DNA from: Paenibacillus antarcticus
Lineage (GTDB): Bacteria; Bacillota; Bacilli; Paenibacillales; Paenibacillaceae
DNA length: 64,000 bases
NCBI RefSeq assembly: GCF_001637225.1
Contig: NZ_LVJI01000015.1
Location: forward strand, 124,001-188,000
Reading direction: 5' to 3'
This document shows, one piece after another, positions 26,184-36,960 of this stretch. The notes beneath the pieces were generated by a model that was given only the letters and a program-made list of their open reading frames with translations, ran no database searches and was not told the origin of the DNA. The first letter of the stretch is position 1, and every line of letters begins with the position of its first letter. The translations under genes were made by a program, and so were the position numbers.

Positions 26184-27080
26184 TTATTCAATGTTAGCTG
26201 CTTGTTCTCGAATTTTCTCTAGTTCTGCTTTCATTTCAACAACACGGTTAACCAGTGGCAAATAGTTAGCTTTCGACCCAATTGTATTGATTTCCCTATT
26301 CATTTCCTGAATGAGGAAATCCAATTTACGCCCGATTGACTCACCCGAAAGAAATAAATCCTTACATTGTTTCAAATGACTTTGCATTCGAATTAATTCT
26401 TCGTCAATGTTGGACCGATCCGCAAAAAGAGCTATCTCCATTGATAACTTATGGTCATCCAGACTAAGTGAATAGTCTTGTAATTCCGTAAGCCTTTGTC
26501 TCAGCCTCATGCGATGTTCCTCCACCACATGTGGCGCAAGGGCCACCATCTCATCATGTAGAACTTGCAAACGATGTAATCGCTGTTCAACATCCTGAGC
26601 TAAATGGAGCCCTTCCTTGAAACGCATAGACTTCAGATTCTCAAGTGCCTTCCGAAGTCCTTCCTGTAGAACTTCACCCCACGCCTCCATGTCTGCTTCA
26701 TCAGCGCTAGGTTGATGATCAGGGGAGTGCAGGACATCAGGAAGGGAGAGTATATCCCTTACGGTCAACTTGCCTTCCAGACCATATTGATCATGAAGGA
26801 TATCAACAGCTTGCATATACGCCTTAACGGCGGAATGATTTAATGTGGCGAATGCCACATGTTCCAATTCCGCCTCTTTATTCATATAAATATCAACCCG
26901 TCCGCGCTTCACGTACTGCTGTACCGTTCTTCTCAGAACATCCTCGAAGCACGTCCATTCCCGAGGCATCCTAAGTACAACTTCGCAGTAACGATGATTT
27001 ACGGATTTGATCTCTATTTCAACCTTATACCCCCCATATTGCAGGGCAGATTGACCGTATCCGGTCATACTGAATGACAT
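26184..27080 (-). CDS. YicC/YloC-family endoribonuclease
   Basis: 298 residues from ATG 27080, MSFSMTGYGQSA. It contains EIKSVNHRYCEV and RGRVDIYM, and near the C-terminus GRKLDFLIQEMNREINTIGSKA, the family signature. YicC proteins are endoribonucleases that promote RNA decay. The central part is coiled-coil-rich. It starts 36 bases after the homocysteine methyltransferase gene and heads the remA-gmk-rpoZ run. Confidence 0.93.
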   Translation of the reverse strand: MSFSMTGYGQSALQYGGYKVEIEIKSVNHRYCEVVLRMPREWTCFEDVLRRTVQQYVKRGRVDIYMNKEAELEHVAFATLNHSAVKAYMQAVDILHDQYGLEGKLTVRDILSLPDVLHSPDHQPSADEADMEAWGEVLQEGLRKALENLKSMRFKEGLHLAQDVEQRLHRLQVLHDEMVALAPHVVEEHRMRLRQRLTELQDYSLSLDDHKLSMEIALFADRSNIDEELIRMQSHLKQCKDLFLSGESIGRKLDFLIQEMNREINTIGSKANYLPLVNRVVEMKAELEKIREQAANIE

Positions 27081-27115
27081 CGGCACCACATCCATTATTC
27101 TATTGTAATTGATAA

Positions 27116-28987
27116 TTATGAACGAAACAAGGGGGTTACTTCGCGACCTGACCTCTTCCAGACATACTCCGTCAATTCAACACTCATCCCATAAAACATA
27201 AATGGCGTCATAATGTAGATTCCATTAAAGTGTTTCATCGCCTCATCAATCAATTCTTTTGCAATGGTAACACCCATCGCTCTTCCTTCTTCCCCTTCAA
27301 GACCAACCATACGTGCACGAACTTCTTCAGACAATTGAATACCTGGAACTTCATTGTGTAAATATTCAGCATTACGACCACTAGCTAACGGCATAATGCC
27401 AAGAAAGATTGGCGTATCCAAATGCGCTGTAGCTTCCTTGATAGCACCGATTAATTTGGGATCATACACAGGTTGCGTCATGATATAGTCTGCACCAGCA
27501 GCAATCTTCTTTTCTAAACGCTGTACAGCTTTATCAAGATGTTTAACATTAGGATTAAATGCGGCCCCCACAACAAAGTTCGCTTTCTGTTTCAATGGTT
27601 TGCCAGAGAAAGCTATGCCATCATTAAGTTGTTTGATCATTCGTATAATCTCAAAGGAAGTTAGGTCATATACAGAACTTGACCCCGGCAAATCTCCAAA
27701 CTTGGCAGGGTCTCCTGTCACCGCAAGAACATGATCGATACCAAGAGCATCAAATCCCATTAAATGAGACTGCGTACCAATCAAATTACGGTCCCTACAA
27801 GCGATATGAATCAAGGGACGCATACCTGTCTGATCTTGTATTAGATAACCTAAGGCCATGTTGCTCATTCGGGTTACTGCAAGTGAGTTATCCGCTAGTG
27901 TCAATGCATCACAACCCGCTTTCTTAAGCGATTCAGCCCCAAGCATAAATTTCTTAATATCTAAGTCACGTGGAGGATCTAGTTCAACAATGACCGTATG
28001 CCGCTGTTTAACAAGATCAACAATCGTAGGCTCACGATCTTCAGCATCATCAATCGTAAGTTCATGTACTACACGTGGCGTAGGTATCGTTAACACGATA
28101 TTTTTATCAATAGGACTAGGTACATAACCCGTGAGTGCCTTGGATATCTCTTTAATATGTTCAGGTGTTGTTCCGCAGCATCCCCCAATAATTCTCACAC
28201 CCAAATCGGCAAATCGCAAAGCCATGGTCCCAAAATACTCAGGCGTTGCCGTATATCGAACTTCTCCATCCACATAGTCTGCTACCCCGGCATTTGGGAA
28301 TACAGATACCGGTACACTTAATTGATTCCCAAGACTTTCAACAGCCCGCATCATCCCATTGGGACCCGTACGGCAATTAAAGCCAATCACATCAGCGCCT
28401 TCTTGCTGTAAAATATGTAATGCTTCAGTCATCGTATATCCATCTAGTGTTCGCGCCACATCTTCGACAGCAAATTGGCATACGACAGGTAAATCACTGA
28501 GTTTACGTACTCGTGATAACGCAATACTCAACTCTTCAACATCGTAGAATGATTCTAATAAGATACCGTCTACGCCTTCTGCAAGAAGTGCCGTAATTTG
28601 TTGTTCAAAATATAGTTTAAGCTTCTTCGTAGATACATTCGTGCGCTTCCCTCCACGTATCGAACCCACAGCACCAAGCACATATCCGTCAGGACCGGCT
28701 GCATCCCTAGCGATTCTCACACCAGCGCGATTAATTTCTTCTACCTTGGATTCTAGTCCGTACTTAGACAATTTATCAAAATTAGCAGAGAAGGTATTTG
28801 ACTCCAATACCTGTGCCCCTACCTCCACATATCGACGATGAACATCCTTAATGACTTCAGGTGCAGTTAAGTTTAATTCTTCATAAGAAATTCCCACGGG
28901 GAAGCCCATTTGATACAAAAATGTACCCATCGCCCCGTCTCCGATTAACACGTTGTTCTCCCAAGCTTTCCGCAAATCCGGTTTCAT
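27116..28987 (-). CDS. yitJ: Bifunctional homocysteine S-methyltransferase / methylenetetrahydrofolate reductase (YitJ type)
   Basis: 623 residues. The N-terminal half (about 1-285) is a zinc homocysteine methyltransferase: LIGDGAMGTFLYQMG, FNCRTGPNGM and GGCCGTTPEH carrying the zinc cysteines. The C-terminal half (about 320-620) is MTHFR-like: VIVELDPPRDLDI, LADNSLAVTRMSN, HIACRDRNL and DYIMTQPVYDP. It would recycle homocysteine to methionine and supply methyl-folate. GGAGGACGGCAATC precedes the ATG. The B. subtilis yitJ gene is controlled by a SAM riboswitch; the 188-base upstream gap here shows no S-box motif. Confidence 0.93.
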   Translation of the reverse strand: MKPDLRKAWENNVLIGDGAMGTFLYQMGFPVGISYEELNLTAPEVIKDVHRRYVEVGAQVLESNTFSANFDKLSKYGLESKVEEINRAGVRIARDAAGPDGYVLGAVGSIRGGKRTNVSTKKLKLYFEQQITALLAEGVDGILLESFYDVEELSIALSRVRKLSDLPVVCQFAVEDVARTLDGYTMTEALHILQQEGADVIGFNCRTGPNGMMRAVESLGNQLSVPVSVFPNAGVADYVDGEVRYTATPEYFGTMALRFADLGVRIIGGCCGTTPEHIKEISKALTGYVPSPIDKNIVLTIPTPRVVHELTIDDAEDREPTIVDLVKQRHTVIVELDPPRDLDIKKFMLGAESLKKAGCDALTLADNSLAVTRMSNMALGYLIQDQTGMRPLIHIACRDRNLIGTQSHLMGFDALGIDHVLAVTGDPAKFGDLPGSSSVYDLTSFEIIRMIKQLNDGIAFSGKPLKQKANFVVGAAFNPNVKHLDKAVQRLEKKIAAGADYIMTQPVYDPKLIGAIKEATAHLDTPIFLGIMPLASGRNAEYLHNEVPGIQLSEEVRARMVGLEGEEGRAMGVTIAKELIDEAMKHFNGIYIMTPFMFYGMSVELTEYVWKRSGREVTPLFRS

Positions 28988-29094
28988 GATTGCCGTCCTC
29001 CAACCCAGATAATAGTTTCGTATAAATGTATCATAGATCCCTATTAAAGATAAGCATTCTATATGAAAAATAATTCTAGGATTTAGGAGATTAA

Positions 29095-29142
29095 AAGAGA
29101 AAAGCTTGTAGCCTATATCTTTCGATACTTAGGCTACAAGCT
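29095..29142 (-). terminator. Intrinsic terminator after dapF
   Basis: AGCTTGTAGCCTA (29103-29115) pairs with TAGGCTACAAGCT (29130-29142), a perfect 13-bp stem. On the minus strand TTTTCTCTTTT follows. Confidence 0.9.
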
Positions 29143-29175
29143 AAGGTTAACCGTATTAGGATTGAATCTAGTCAC

Positions 29176-30018
29176 TTACACTTCTATTTTTCCTGTATAC
29201 ACAACGGATGCCGGCCCTGTCATATACACATGGTTATCATCTTCATTCCATTCGATGAACAGATCACCACCCTTAAGACTTATCCAGGCTGAGCGATCTG
29301 TCTTTCCATTCAGCACAGAGGAGACAAGAGTGGCACATGCACCCGTTCCACAAGCTAATGTAGGACCCGCACCACGTTCCCACACCCGCATATCCACATG
29401 ATTCCGGTCTTGAACTGTTGCAAATTCCACGTTCACTTTTTTAGGAAAGAACGGATGCACCTCAAGCGGTGGCCCCCACTTACCCAAATCAATTGAGGCA
29501 GCGTCTTCAACATAAATCACACAGTGAGGGTTACCCATAGATACGGCCGTGAAATGAAACTCTTGCCCTTCCACCTCGAGTGGATAATTCACGATTGGAT
29601 TAGCTTTAAGCGTCGTGGGTATTTGAACACCATCTAATACTGGCTCTCCCATATCAACGGTAACTTTATCCACATTGCCATCCTTCACTTTAAGCTGTAC
29701 ATGTTGTGCACCCGCTCCTAAGGTCTCGATCGTGATCTGATCCTTCGTAACATAACCATGATCATACACATACTTCGCTACACATCGAATGGCATTTCCA
29801 CACTGTTCCGCCTCTGAACCATCTGAATTGATAATTCGCATCCGGAAATCCGCAACATCTGAAGGCAGTATATAGACAAGTCCGTCAGCACCAATACCAA
29901 AGAATCTATGACATAAATTAACAGCTAGCTCCGAAGCATTATGAGGTAGTTCCTGTTCCCCGTATACAACAATAAAGTCATTACCTAATCCGTGCATTTT
30001 TGTAAATTCCATTTGCAT
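29176..30018 (-). CDS. dapF: Diaminopimelate epimerase
   Basis: 280 residues. It converts LL- to meso-diaminopimelate for lysine and cross-linked peptidoglycan. The two catalytic cysteines lie in EAEQCGNAIRC and TLACGTGACATL; KMHGLGNDFIVV and MGNPHCVIYV are also present. The start is ATG 30018 or 30012 (MQMEFTK); GGAG lies four or ten bases away respectively. It may be transcribed with the ATPase gene 72 bases upstream, since I see no terminator between them. Confidence 0.97.
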   Translation of the reverse strand: MQMEFTKMHGLGNDFIVVYGEQELPHNASELAVNLCHRFFGIGADGLVYILPSDVADFRMRIINSDGSEAEQCGNAIRCVAKYVYDHGYVTKDQITIETLGAGAQHVQLKVKDGNVDKVTVDMGEPVLDGVQIPTTLKANPIVNYPLEVEGQEFHFTAVSMGNPHCVIYVEDAASIDLGKWGPPLEVHPFFPKKVNVEFATVQDRNHVDMRVWERGAGPTLACGTGACATLVSSVLNGKTDRSAWISLKGGDLFIEWNEDDNHVYMTGPASVVYTGKIEV

Positions 30019-30090
30019 CTCGCTCCTCTACAGCATCTACATCTACTGTAAAATAGCATACCGTACCGCCCTCGCTAGAATCTATTGATT

Positions 30091-32889
30091 TTATGCTGAA
30101 ATCTTTGTACTTTTTGCCACGATTCGTTGATTTCCACCCGTTCTTTTCTTTCTTCCTCCCCAGACACTACCTGCCCCCATCAAGAACGTAGGAATGCCAG
30201 CTGCGACAATCGTAAGGGCCCATTCACGTAATCCGAGTGGAACGGTCTTGAATATAGGTTGAAGGGGTTCAATATAGAACACACCCAACATAAGAAGAAC
30301 GGAAGAGAGAACAGCCAGAACCAAATATTTATTCTGAAATGGATTGCGGTGGAATACAGAACGTGAACTACGGCAATCGAACACATGGAACAACTGCGCC
30401 ATAACTAGTGTAGCAAATGCGACGGACTGTGCTTTCAAGAGCTGACCAGGTTGATCTGGAGCGACACGTAAAGTGAGCCAAAAGGCAGCCAGCGTACAAA
30501 TTCCGATTAGAAAACCGCGGCTAATAATTTTCCAACCCAGACGACGAGCAAATATGTTTTCTTTAGCACCTCGTGGTTTGTGCTCCATCAGGTCTTTCTC
30601 TGGTTGATCAACGCCTAATGCCATCGCTGGTAACCCATCTGTAACGAGATTAACCCATAATATCTGAATGGGTAGCAATGGCAGTGGTAGTGCAAGCATC
30701 ATTGCGAAGAACATCGTCAAGATTTCCCCCACATTCGAAGCGAGCAGGTACCGAATGAACTTACGAATATTCTCATAGATGTTACGCCCTTCTTCAATCG
30801 CAGATACAATCGTAGAGAAATTGTCATCACTAAGAATTAAAGAAGAAGCTTCCTTCGTTACATCTGTTCCTGTGATACCCATCGCGATACCGATATCCGC
30901 TGCCTTGATGGCAGGCGCATCATTCACGCCATCGCCCGTCATGGCAACCACATGCCCTTTGCGCTGTAACGATTTGACGATACGAAGTTTATGTTCTGGA
31001 GATACGCGAGCATAAACATAGATTTGATCGACCTTAGCATCAAGTTGATCATCACTAAGTCGTGATAACTCCTGTCCAGATAGAGCTAGCCCTCCCCTAG
31101 GCAGAATGCCAAGTTGATGAGCAATCGCTTCCGCTGTCGTTCCATGGTCTCCTGTAATCATAACGGTCTTAATTCCTGCACGACGACACGTGGTGATTGC
31201 GTCTTTCACTTCGCGTCGGGGCGGATCTATCATTCCAGCAAGTCCTACAAAGACCAATTGTGATTCCGCTTCCGACTCACTGGACACCCTTTCTTGCGGA
31301 CGTAATTCCCGAAACGCTGTACCGAGAACCCGTAATGCACCAGAAGCCATTTCTTCATTAGCATTTAATACCTGCTTACGCATCATACCTGTGAACGGAA
31401 TAACATTTCCTCCCCACAGAATATGAGAACATTGATTCAGAAGTACATCTGGTGCTCCTTTGGTGTATAAGAGTCTTCCTCCCTGATGCGTCACAATAAC
31501 AGACATGAGCTTACGTTCCGAGTCAAAGGGGAATTCTTGCTCCCGTTGATATACGCTACCAAGCGAATGCGGTGACATTCCCATTTTGGATGAAAGAGCC
31601 ACTAGCGCACCTTCGGTTGGATCTCCCTTCAAATCCCATGTAGAAGTCGTCCCATTCTCCTCTTTTATCTTTTTCTTCCCACGTGTCTCATCCGTTACAT
31701 TCTCTACAATCACAGAGTTGTTACACAATGCACTAATCTGAAGTAAACGGCGTAAACTTTGGTCATTCTTAAGGTCAACAGGACGTTTCCCTTCTAGTAT
31801 CTGTCCTATCGGAGCGTAACCATCCCCTGTAACTTCCAATGATCTACCACCAACCCAGATAGACGTAACCGTCATCTTATTCTGAGTTAATGTTCCCGTC
31901 TTATCCGAGCAGATCACAGATGCACAGCCAAGTGTCTCCACCGACGGTAGCTTACGAACGATCGCTTTACGCTTAATCATCCGCTGCACACCAAGTGCCA
32001 ATGCTACAGTCACAATAGCCGGTAACCCTTCAGGAATGGCAGCAACGGCTAAACTAACGCCTGCTAGCAACATACTCATGGCAGGCTGTCCGTGTAGAAT
32101 ACCTGCAGCAACGACCATAATGGTCAAGGCCAATGAGAGAATAATTAGAATTTTACCAAGTTGCTCTAATCGATGTTGTAGAGGCGTTTCCATGGATTCA
32201 GTATTTTGGATCAAATCAGCGATTTTACCCATTTCGGTGTTCATACCAGTCCGCACAACGATTCCTTTGGCTGTACCTCTGGTCATCATTGTACCCATGA
32301 ACCCGATATTCTTCTGATCTCCGAGTGGCACATCCTCTTCACTTATGATTTGACAATGCTTCGTAACTGGTAAAGATTCACCTGTCAGTGCAGATTCTTC
32401 AATACTACAGCTGCTCGTCTCAATCCAACGCACATCGGCTGGGACCCGATCACCACTTTCCATGACAACCACATCACCAGGCACAAGTAAGCGAGTTGAG
32501 ATAACGTCTAATTTGCCTCCTCGCAATACTTTTGCGCTTGGCGCAGATAACTGTTTGAGTGCGCGAAGTGAACGTTCTGCTCGAAACTCCTGAATAAATC
32601 CCAAAACGCCATTTAAGAGAATGATAGCAATGATCGTAACCGCGTCTAAATACTCACCTAGTAATCCAGATAATAGCGTTGCCCCCATTAATACAACGAC
32701 CATAAAATCTTTAAATTGATTCAAAAAAAGAATAATGGGGGAGATTCGTTTCCCTTCGGTTAACTCATTCAAACCATGCTTCTTCCTTGACTCTTCCGCT
32801 TCCTCTTCCGTGAGGCCTTGCTGCGGCTGAACACCCATGACATGCTGTAGTTCTTCCGCATCCATCTGATGCCATTTTTTTAATTCCAT
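30091..32889 (-). CDS. Cation-transporting P-type ATPase, calcium type (YloB-like)
   Basis: 932 residues, IIA-type. The order is a cytosolic N-terminus ([17 protein letters not shown]), membrane pair 1-2, an actuator domain with TGES, membrane pair 3-4 with [12 protein letters not shown] (the cation-site PEGL of calcium pumps), phosphorylation motif [34 protein letters not shown], then six C-terminal helices with NLVTDG. These point to Ca2+ (SERCA/YloB) rather than heavy metals. It is divergent from rqcH (yloA), as in B. subtilis. No yybP-ykoY-type leader was seen in the 227-base gap. Confidence 0.93.
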   Translation of the reverse strand: MELKKWHQMDAEELQHVMGVQPQQGLTEEEAEESRKKHGLNELTEGKRISPIILFLNQFKDFMVVVLMGATLLSGLLGEYLDAVTIIAIILLNGVLGFIQEFRAERSLRALKQLSAPSAKVLRGGKLDVISTRLLVPGDVVVMESGDRVPADVRWIETSSCSIEESALTGESLPVTKHCQIISEEDVPLGDQKNIGFMGTMMTRGTAKGIVVRTGMNTEMGKIADLIQNTESMETPLQHRLEQLGKILIILSLALTIMVVAAGILHGQPAMSMLLAGVSLAVAAIPEGLPAIVTVALALGVQRMIKRKAIVRKLPSVETLGCASVICSDKTGTLTQNKMTVTSIWVGGRSLEVTGDGYAPIGQILEGKRPVDLKNDQSLRRLLQISALCNNSVIVENVTDETRGKKKIKEENGTTSTWDLKGDPTEGALVALSSKMGMSPHSLGSVYQREQEFPFDSERKLMSVIVTHQGGRLLYTKGAPDVLLNQCSHILWGGNVIPFTGMMRKQVLNANEEMASGALRVLGTAFRELRPQERVSSESEAESQLVFVGLAGMIDPPRREVKDAITTCRRAGIKTVMITGDHGTTAEAIAHQLGILPRGGLALSGQELSRLSDDQLDAKVDQIYVYARVSPEHKLRIVKSLQRKGHVVAMTGDGVNDAPAIKAADIGIAMGITGTDVTKEASSLILSDDNFSTIVSAIEEGRNIYENIRKFIRYLLASNVGEILTMFFAMMLALPLPLLPIQILWVNLVTDGLPAMALGVDQPEKDLMEHKPRGAKENIFARRLGWKIISRGFLIGICTLAAFWLTLRVAPDQPGQLLKAQSVAFATLVMAQLFHVFDCRSSRSVFHRNPFQNKYLVLAVLSSVLLMLGVFYIEPLQPIFKTVPLGLREWALTIVAAGIPTFLMGAGSVWGGRKKRTGGNQRIVAKSTKISA

Positions 32890-33116
32890 GCTTTTACGTT
32901 CCCTCCCGGTCTATCTGCAGTTTTTAGCGGCGTAACAGCTTTTCCACCTGGTATAAGGTAATAATATTCGGACAGGACCTAAAATATCACAGGGTCTCCT
33001 CTTAAGTTTTTGTCCAAACTATGGCATCATAGAGAAAGTAAGATTTAATGAACCACTATAAACAAAACTTAAATGATGGAATCATGCTGAAACATGATAG
33101 ATGGGAGATATAGATT

Positions 33117-34883
33117 ATGGCATTAGACGGTATTGTCACACGGGCGATTGTACAAGAGCTACAAGTATATATTGGTGCTCGCATTAACAAAATATATCAA
33201 CCGAACAGCCGAGATATTCTTTTCACTCTGCGTTCTAGACAAGGGAATTCTAAGTTATTACTCTCAGTCAATCCGACTTATCCACGCGTACAAATTACAT
33301 CGAGTAGCTTTCTGAACCCACAAGAAGCGCCTATGTTCTGTATGCTTATGCGGAAACACTGTGAGAGCGGCACGATAGAAGATATCCAGCAAGTAGGGAT
33401 GGAACGCGTTATACATATCTCTATTCGCCAACGTGACGAACTTGGAGATGTGTCATTAAAGAAGATTATTATTGAACTCATGGGCCGACACAGCAACATC
33501 ATTCTCATGGATGCTTCAACCGGTACCATCTTAGATGGGATCCATCATGTCACGCCTGCGATCAGTAGCTTTCGCATAGTCATGCCTGGTGTCGCTTATA
33601 CAGAACCTCCAGAACAGAATAAGCTGAATCCACTTGAAATTGATCAAGCTACATTCACGGAGTCATACAAAGACAAAGAGACGGATCAAGAGCCTATTTC
33701 TTGGATTGTCGACTCATTCAGTGGTCTAAGTCCATTAATTGCACAAGAAATCGTATTTCGTGCGCGTCAAGAGGCAGCTGGTGTAGACCAAGAATCAGGA
33801 ACCGATGCAACTATACTTTGGCAAGCCTTTTCCCAAGTTATGGATGCCGTGAGACGTCACGAGTATAATCCCGTTATTGGAGCAAACGCCAAAGGAAAAC
33901 TCGTATTCTCCGCCATTCCCCTTACAATGCTCGATAGCGACGTAACCACATACCATTCCATCAGTGAATGTATGGAGGAGTATTACGGAGATAAGGCAGA
34001 ACGAGATACTGTGAAGCAGAAGGTAAGTGATCTACTTCGTTTTCTTAATAATGAACGGACTAAGAATATTAAAAAGCTCGATCATCTAAATGCGGATTTA
34101 ATCGAAGCAGGAGACGCCGATCAATATCGCATCTGGGGTGAGCTTATCTTCGCCTCCCTGTATATGATCAATAAAGGGGACTCCACCGCTCAGTTGGTTA
34201 ATTTCTATGATGAAGAACAATCGACAATTGAAATTCCGCTTGATCCTCTACTCAGCCCTACTGATAACGCTCAACGCTATTTCAAGAAATATAATAAATA
34301 CAAAAATAGTCTTGTCGTCATCGATGAACAGTTGCATAAGACCCGCGAAGAGATTCGATATATGGAAGAGTTATTACAACAACTTGCGTATGCTTCAATG
34401 AATGATATCGAGGAAATCCGTGAAGAATTGATCCAACAACAATACTTGCGAGATCGAAGTAAGAAAACAAATAAGAAGAAGGTCAAGAAAAAGACCGATC
34501 GTCCTACGCTACATGTGTTTACATCTTCTGAAGGCATCGATATCTATGTTGGTAAAAATAATCTACAAAATGAATATGTCACTAACCGTTTGGCTAGCCC
34601 AAATGACACTTGGTTGCACACCAAAGATATCCCTGGATCACACGTTGTTATTCGCAGCGAAGAATTCGGAGAAGCCACTCTAGAGGAGGCAGCACAGCTT
34701 GCTGCTTATTTCAGCCAAGCCAAAGAATCTAGTAGTGTGCCTGTCGACACGACATTAATCCGGCATGTACGTAAACCAAGTGGATCAAAACCTGGTTTTG
34801 TGATTTATGATCATCAAAAGACATTGTTCGTCACACCGGATGAGCGACGAATTAAAGCATTGGCAAGCATCATTAAGAATTAA
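33117..34883 (+). CDS. rqcH: Ribosome quality control protein RqcH (NFACT family)
   Basis: 588 residues, formerly annotated as fibronectin-binding protein (YloA). The N-terminal NFACT domain starts MALDGIVTRAIVQELQ with GARINKIYQPN and a GRHSNIILMD motif. A central coiled coil (about 310-430) follows, and the C-terminal NFACT-R domain shows YVGKNNLQNEYVTNRLAS, DTWLHTKDIPGSHVVIR and KPSGSKPGFVIYD. RqcH binds stalled 50S subunits and adds C-terminal alanine tails. GGGAGATATAGATT precedes the ATG. It is a single-gene transcript ending at a long terminator. Confidence 0.95.
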   Translation: MALDGIVTRAIVQELQVYIGARINKIYQPNSRDILFTLRSRQGNSKLLLSVNPTYPRVQITSSSFLNPQEAPMFCMLMRKHCESGTIEDIQQVGMERVIHISIRQRDELGDVSLKKIIIELMGRHSNIILMDASTGTILDGIHHVTPAISSFRIVMPGVAYTEPPEQNKLNPLEIDQATFTESYKDKETDQEPISWIVDSFSGLSPLIAQEIVFRARQEAAGVDQESGTDATILWQAFSQVMDAVRRHEYNPVIGANAKGKLVFSAIPLTMLDSDVTTYHSISECMEEYYGDKAERDTVKQKVSDLLRFLNNERTKNIKKLDHLNADLIEAGDADQYRIWGELIFASLYMINKGDSTAQLVNFYDEEQSTIEIPLDPLLSPTDNAQRYFKKYNKYKNSLVVIDEQLHKTREEIRYMEELLQQLAYASMNDIEEIREELIQQQYLRDRSKKTNKKKVKKKTDRPTLHVFTSSEGIDIYVGKNNLQNEYVTNRLASPNDTWLHTKDIPGSHVVIRSEEFGEATLEEAAQLAAYFSQAKESSSVPVDTTLIRHVRKPSGSKPGFVIYDHQKTLFVTPDERRIKALASIIKN

Positions 34884-34936
34884 AACAATTTAAATTCCGA
34901 TCGCTCTTGTCCACATTTTTTTGGGACGAAGCTGTC

Positions 34937-34988
34937 ATATAAGCAAAAAAGCCACTCCATTGTTCTCGAGTGGCTTTTTTGCTTATAT
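34937..34988. terminator. Bidirectional terminator with 21-bp perfect stem
   Basis: The arms 34937-34957 and 34968-34988 are perfectly complementary with a ten-base loop. A T6 run lies inside the stem on each strand (TTTTTTGCTTATAT reading outward), so it can stop rqcH (+) and the PHP gene (-), which converge here. Confidence 0.85.
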
Positions 34989-35045
34989 ACTTGCCCAAAC
35001 CGAACATACATTTAGTTTAGTAGAAGCAAGGTTAGCTCATTTTCA

Positions 35046-35894
35046 TTAAATCCTGTTCAATTGTTCCAATACATTTATTGGAACCGTTACGCTTCCAATA
35101 TCGCCATGAAATACCACACCTTGCCTTACACCATGGAAGTCGGATCCACCTGTCACGATCAGATCGTATTCCTCTGCCATAGCAAGATAGCGGGCTTCTT
35201 CCTCTTGTCCATGGTCTGAATGATAGACTTCAATTCCAGCAGGATTAGCAGTCTCAATAATCTCTCGAACAAGTACATCATCTTTATACAATCCTGGATG
35301 GGCAATGACCGGTGCCCCTCCCGCTTCCCTAATCCAACGACAGGCATCTTCTGGCGAGATACGTGTCTCCGATATGAACGCTCGCGCTCCTTCTGCTAAA
35401 TAACGATCGAACGCATCACGCATATCTGAAGCATATCCTTTCTCAACTAGCACATCCGCTATATGCGGTCGACCAATGCTCTCATCAGGCAATAACGGAC
35501 GACCTAAACCTATAACCACATCATCTAAGGTGATGTCTATATCTAATTCCTGAAGTTTAGCTATGATTTTCCCGTTGCGTAACTGCCGAGTCTCACGCAG
35601 CTTCCCAAGCCTCAATCGGAACTTAGCATCCTTATAGTCCACATAATAACCTAGTATATGAATATCTTTACCGCTAGCACGGGTACTAATCTCAACACCT
35701 GGCACAACAACAATCCCGTATTGTTCACCCGCAACCATAGCCTCTTCCACGCCGGCCACCGTATCATGATCAGTTATACTTAAAGCCGAGAGCCCTCTTT
35801 CTTTTGCCAGCTGAACATTTACCTTTGGTGCTTGCATACCATCCGAAGCTTGGGTATGCGTATGAAGATCACATCGTTTGTGCTGTTGGTTCAT
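35046..35894 (-). CDS. PHP-domain phosphoesterase
   Basis: 282 residues. Metal-binding motifs of the PHP family are complete: CDLHTHTQASDG, SITDHDTVAG, VVPGVEIST, IAHPGLY and GGSDFHG. It resembles YciV/RNase AM and the 3',5'-nucleoside bisphosphate phosphatases, so it may degrade pAp or short RNA 5' ends; the exact substrate is inference. A central insertion of about 100 residues (about 100-190) is normal for this group. It stands alone between a terminator and the LysR gene. Confidence 0.85.
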   Translation of the reverse strand: MNQQHKRCDLHTHTQASDGMQAPKVNVQLAKERGLSALSITDHDTVAGVEEAMVAGEQYGIVVVPGVEISTRASGKDIHILGYYVDYKDAKFRLRLGKLRETRQLRNGKIIAKLQELDIDITLDDVVIGLGRPLLPDESIGRPHIADVLVEKGYASDMRDAFDRYLAEGARAFISETRISPEDACRWIREAGGAPVIAHPGLYKDDVLVREIIETANPAGIEVYHSDHGQEEEARYLAMAEEYDLIVTGGSDFHGVRQGVVFHGDIGSVTVPINVLEQLNRI

Positions 35895-35944
35895 CGTCTC
35901 ACCTTCTCCTTCATAATCATGATCTGCAAATAGGAATTCAATTA

Positions 35945-36835
35945 TTATTTTTGTTGCCGTAAGAAAGAAAGGAATGTAACAGCTGAAATGGGTAGTAGCG
36001 TTGATTTCAGATGTATCGCATAGAACTTCCTTTTGAACTCTACATCTCTGATATCAATAATCTTAACCAGCCCTAATGCTGTTTCATGTTTCACTGATGA
36101 TGGGGACAACATCGTAATCCCAAGACCCGCTTCAACAGCTGACTTCACGGCTCCTGTACTCCCAAGCTCCATCACCGCCTTAATATCACCAGGATTATAT
36201 CCTTGCAGGACCAATTGATCTTCCATGACTTGACGCGTTCCAGATCCCTGTTCACGTAACACAAACGGATAATGTAGCACCTCTTCTAGGTTTACTTCAT
36301 CCTTCTCAGCCAACGGATGCGCAGTCGGAACGATAAGTTTCAACTCATCTTGCATGACAGGATCAATAACCATGTCCGGGTGCTGGATCGGTGCTTCAAT
36401 AAGTCCAAAATTAAGCTGGTGCTTACAAATTTCCTCTATTATTTGAGTCGTATTCATCACTTTCATCATGATATTAATTTGAGGATATTGCTGCCCGAAA
36501 GGCCCAAGTAACCTCGGAAGCGCATATTCACCAATCGTTAAGCTCGCCCCAAGCTGTAGTCTTCCCTCTAACTTATGAGCAAATGACGACATCGCCACAT
36601 CTGCCTCTCTTGCTATATCAATGCTCTTTTGAGCATAAGGAAAAAGGGTCTTCCCGGATTCAGATAATTCAATTTTTTTGGTGGATCGAATTAGTAATTT
36701 TGTCCCGAAATAATCTTCTAGCGCTTGCACCTGCATCGTTACAGCAGGTTGCGTCATATGAAGCACTTGTGCCGCTGAGGAAAAGCTCCCACGTTCAGCA
36801 ACGGTATGGAATATATGAAGCTGATGAAAATTCAT
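35945..36835 (-). CDS. LysR-family transcriptional regulator
   Basis: 296 residues from ATG 36835 behind GGGGGCGG. The N-terminal winged helix-turn-helix reads MNFHQLHIFHTVAERGSFSS then AAQVLHMTQPAVTMQVQALE. An effector-binding domain covers about 90-290. An EQGSGTRQVMED segment is reminiscent of the CysB/CysL-like sulfur or selenium regulators, but the effector is not clear. No divergent target gene is present, so the regulon cannot be guessed from neighbours. Confidence 0.88.
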   Translation of the reverse strand: MNFHQLHIFHTVAERGSFSSAAQVLHMTQPAVTMQVQALEDYFGTKLLIRSTKKIELSESGKTLFPYAQKSIDIAREADVAMSSFAHKLEGRLQLGASLTIGEYALPRLLGPFGQQYPQINIMMKVMNTTQIIEEICKHQLNFGLIEAPIQHPDMVIDPVMQDELKLIVPTAHPLAEKDEVNLEEVLHYPFVLREQGSGTRQVMEDQLVLQGYNPGDIKAVMELGSTGAVKSAVEAGLGITMLSPSSVKHETALGLVKIIDIRDVEFKRKFYAIHLKSTLLPISAVTFLSFLRQQK

Positions 36836-36891
36836 AGTTTGCCGCCCCCTTCTTCGTGATACTATTGTAACGTAAACATCCAGAATCACAC

Positions 36892-36922
36892 AAAAAAAAC
36901 ATGCAGTTCACAGGCTGCATGT
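36892..36922 (-). terminator. Intrinsic terminator after the 145-residue gene
   Basis: On the minus strand ACATGCAG and CTGCATGT form an 8-bp stem with an eight-base loop followed by T7. It lies between the unknown gene (ends 36961) and the LysR gene. Confidence 0.88.
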
Positions 36923-36960
36923 CGCATATTAGGTAAAACACAATCTATATATATCCTACT

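Noticed and set aside
32890..33116. yybP-ykoY-type (manganese) riboswitch before the P-type ATPase
   Set aside because: The gap has a GGACC/GGGTCC-like pair but none of the conserved core I would expect, and a calcium pump would not require one.
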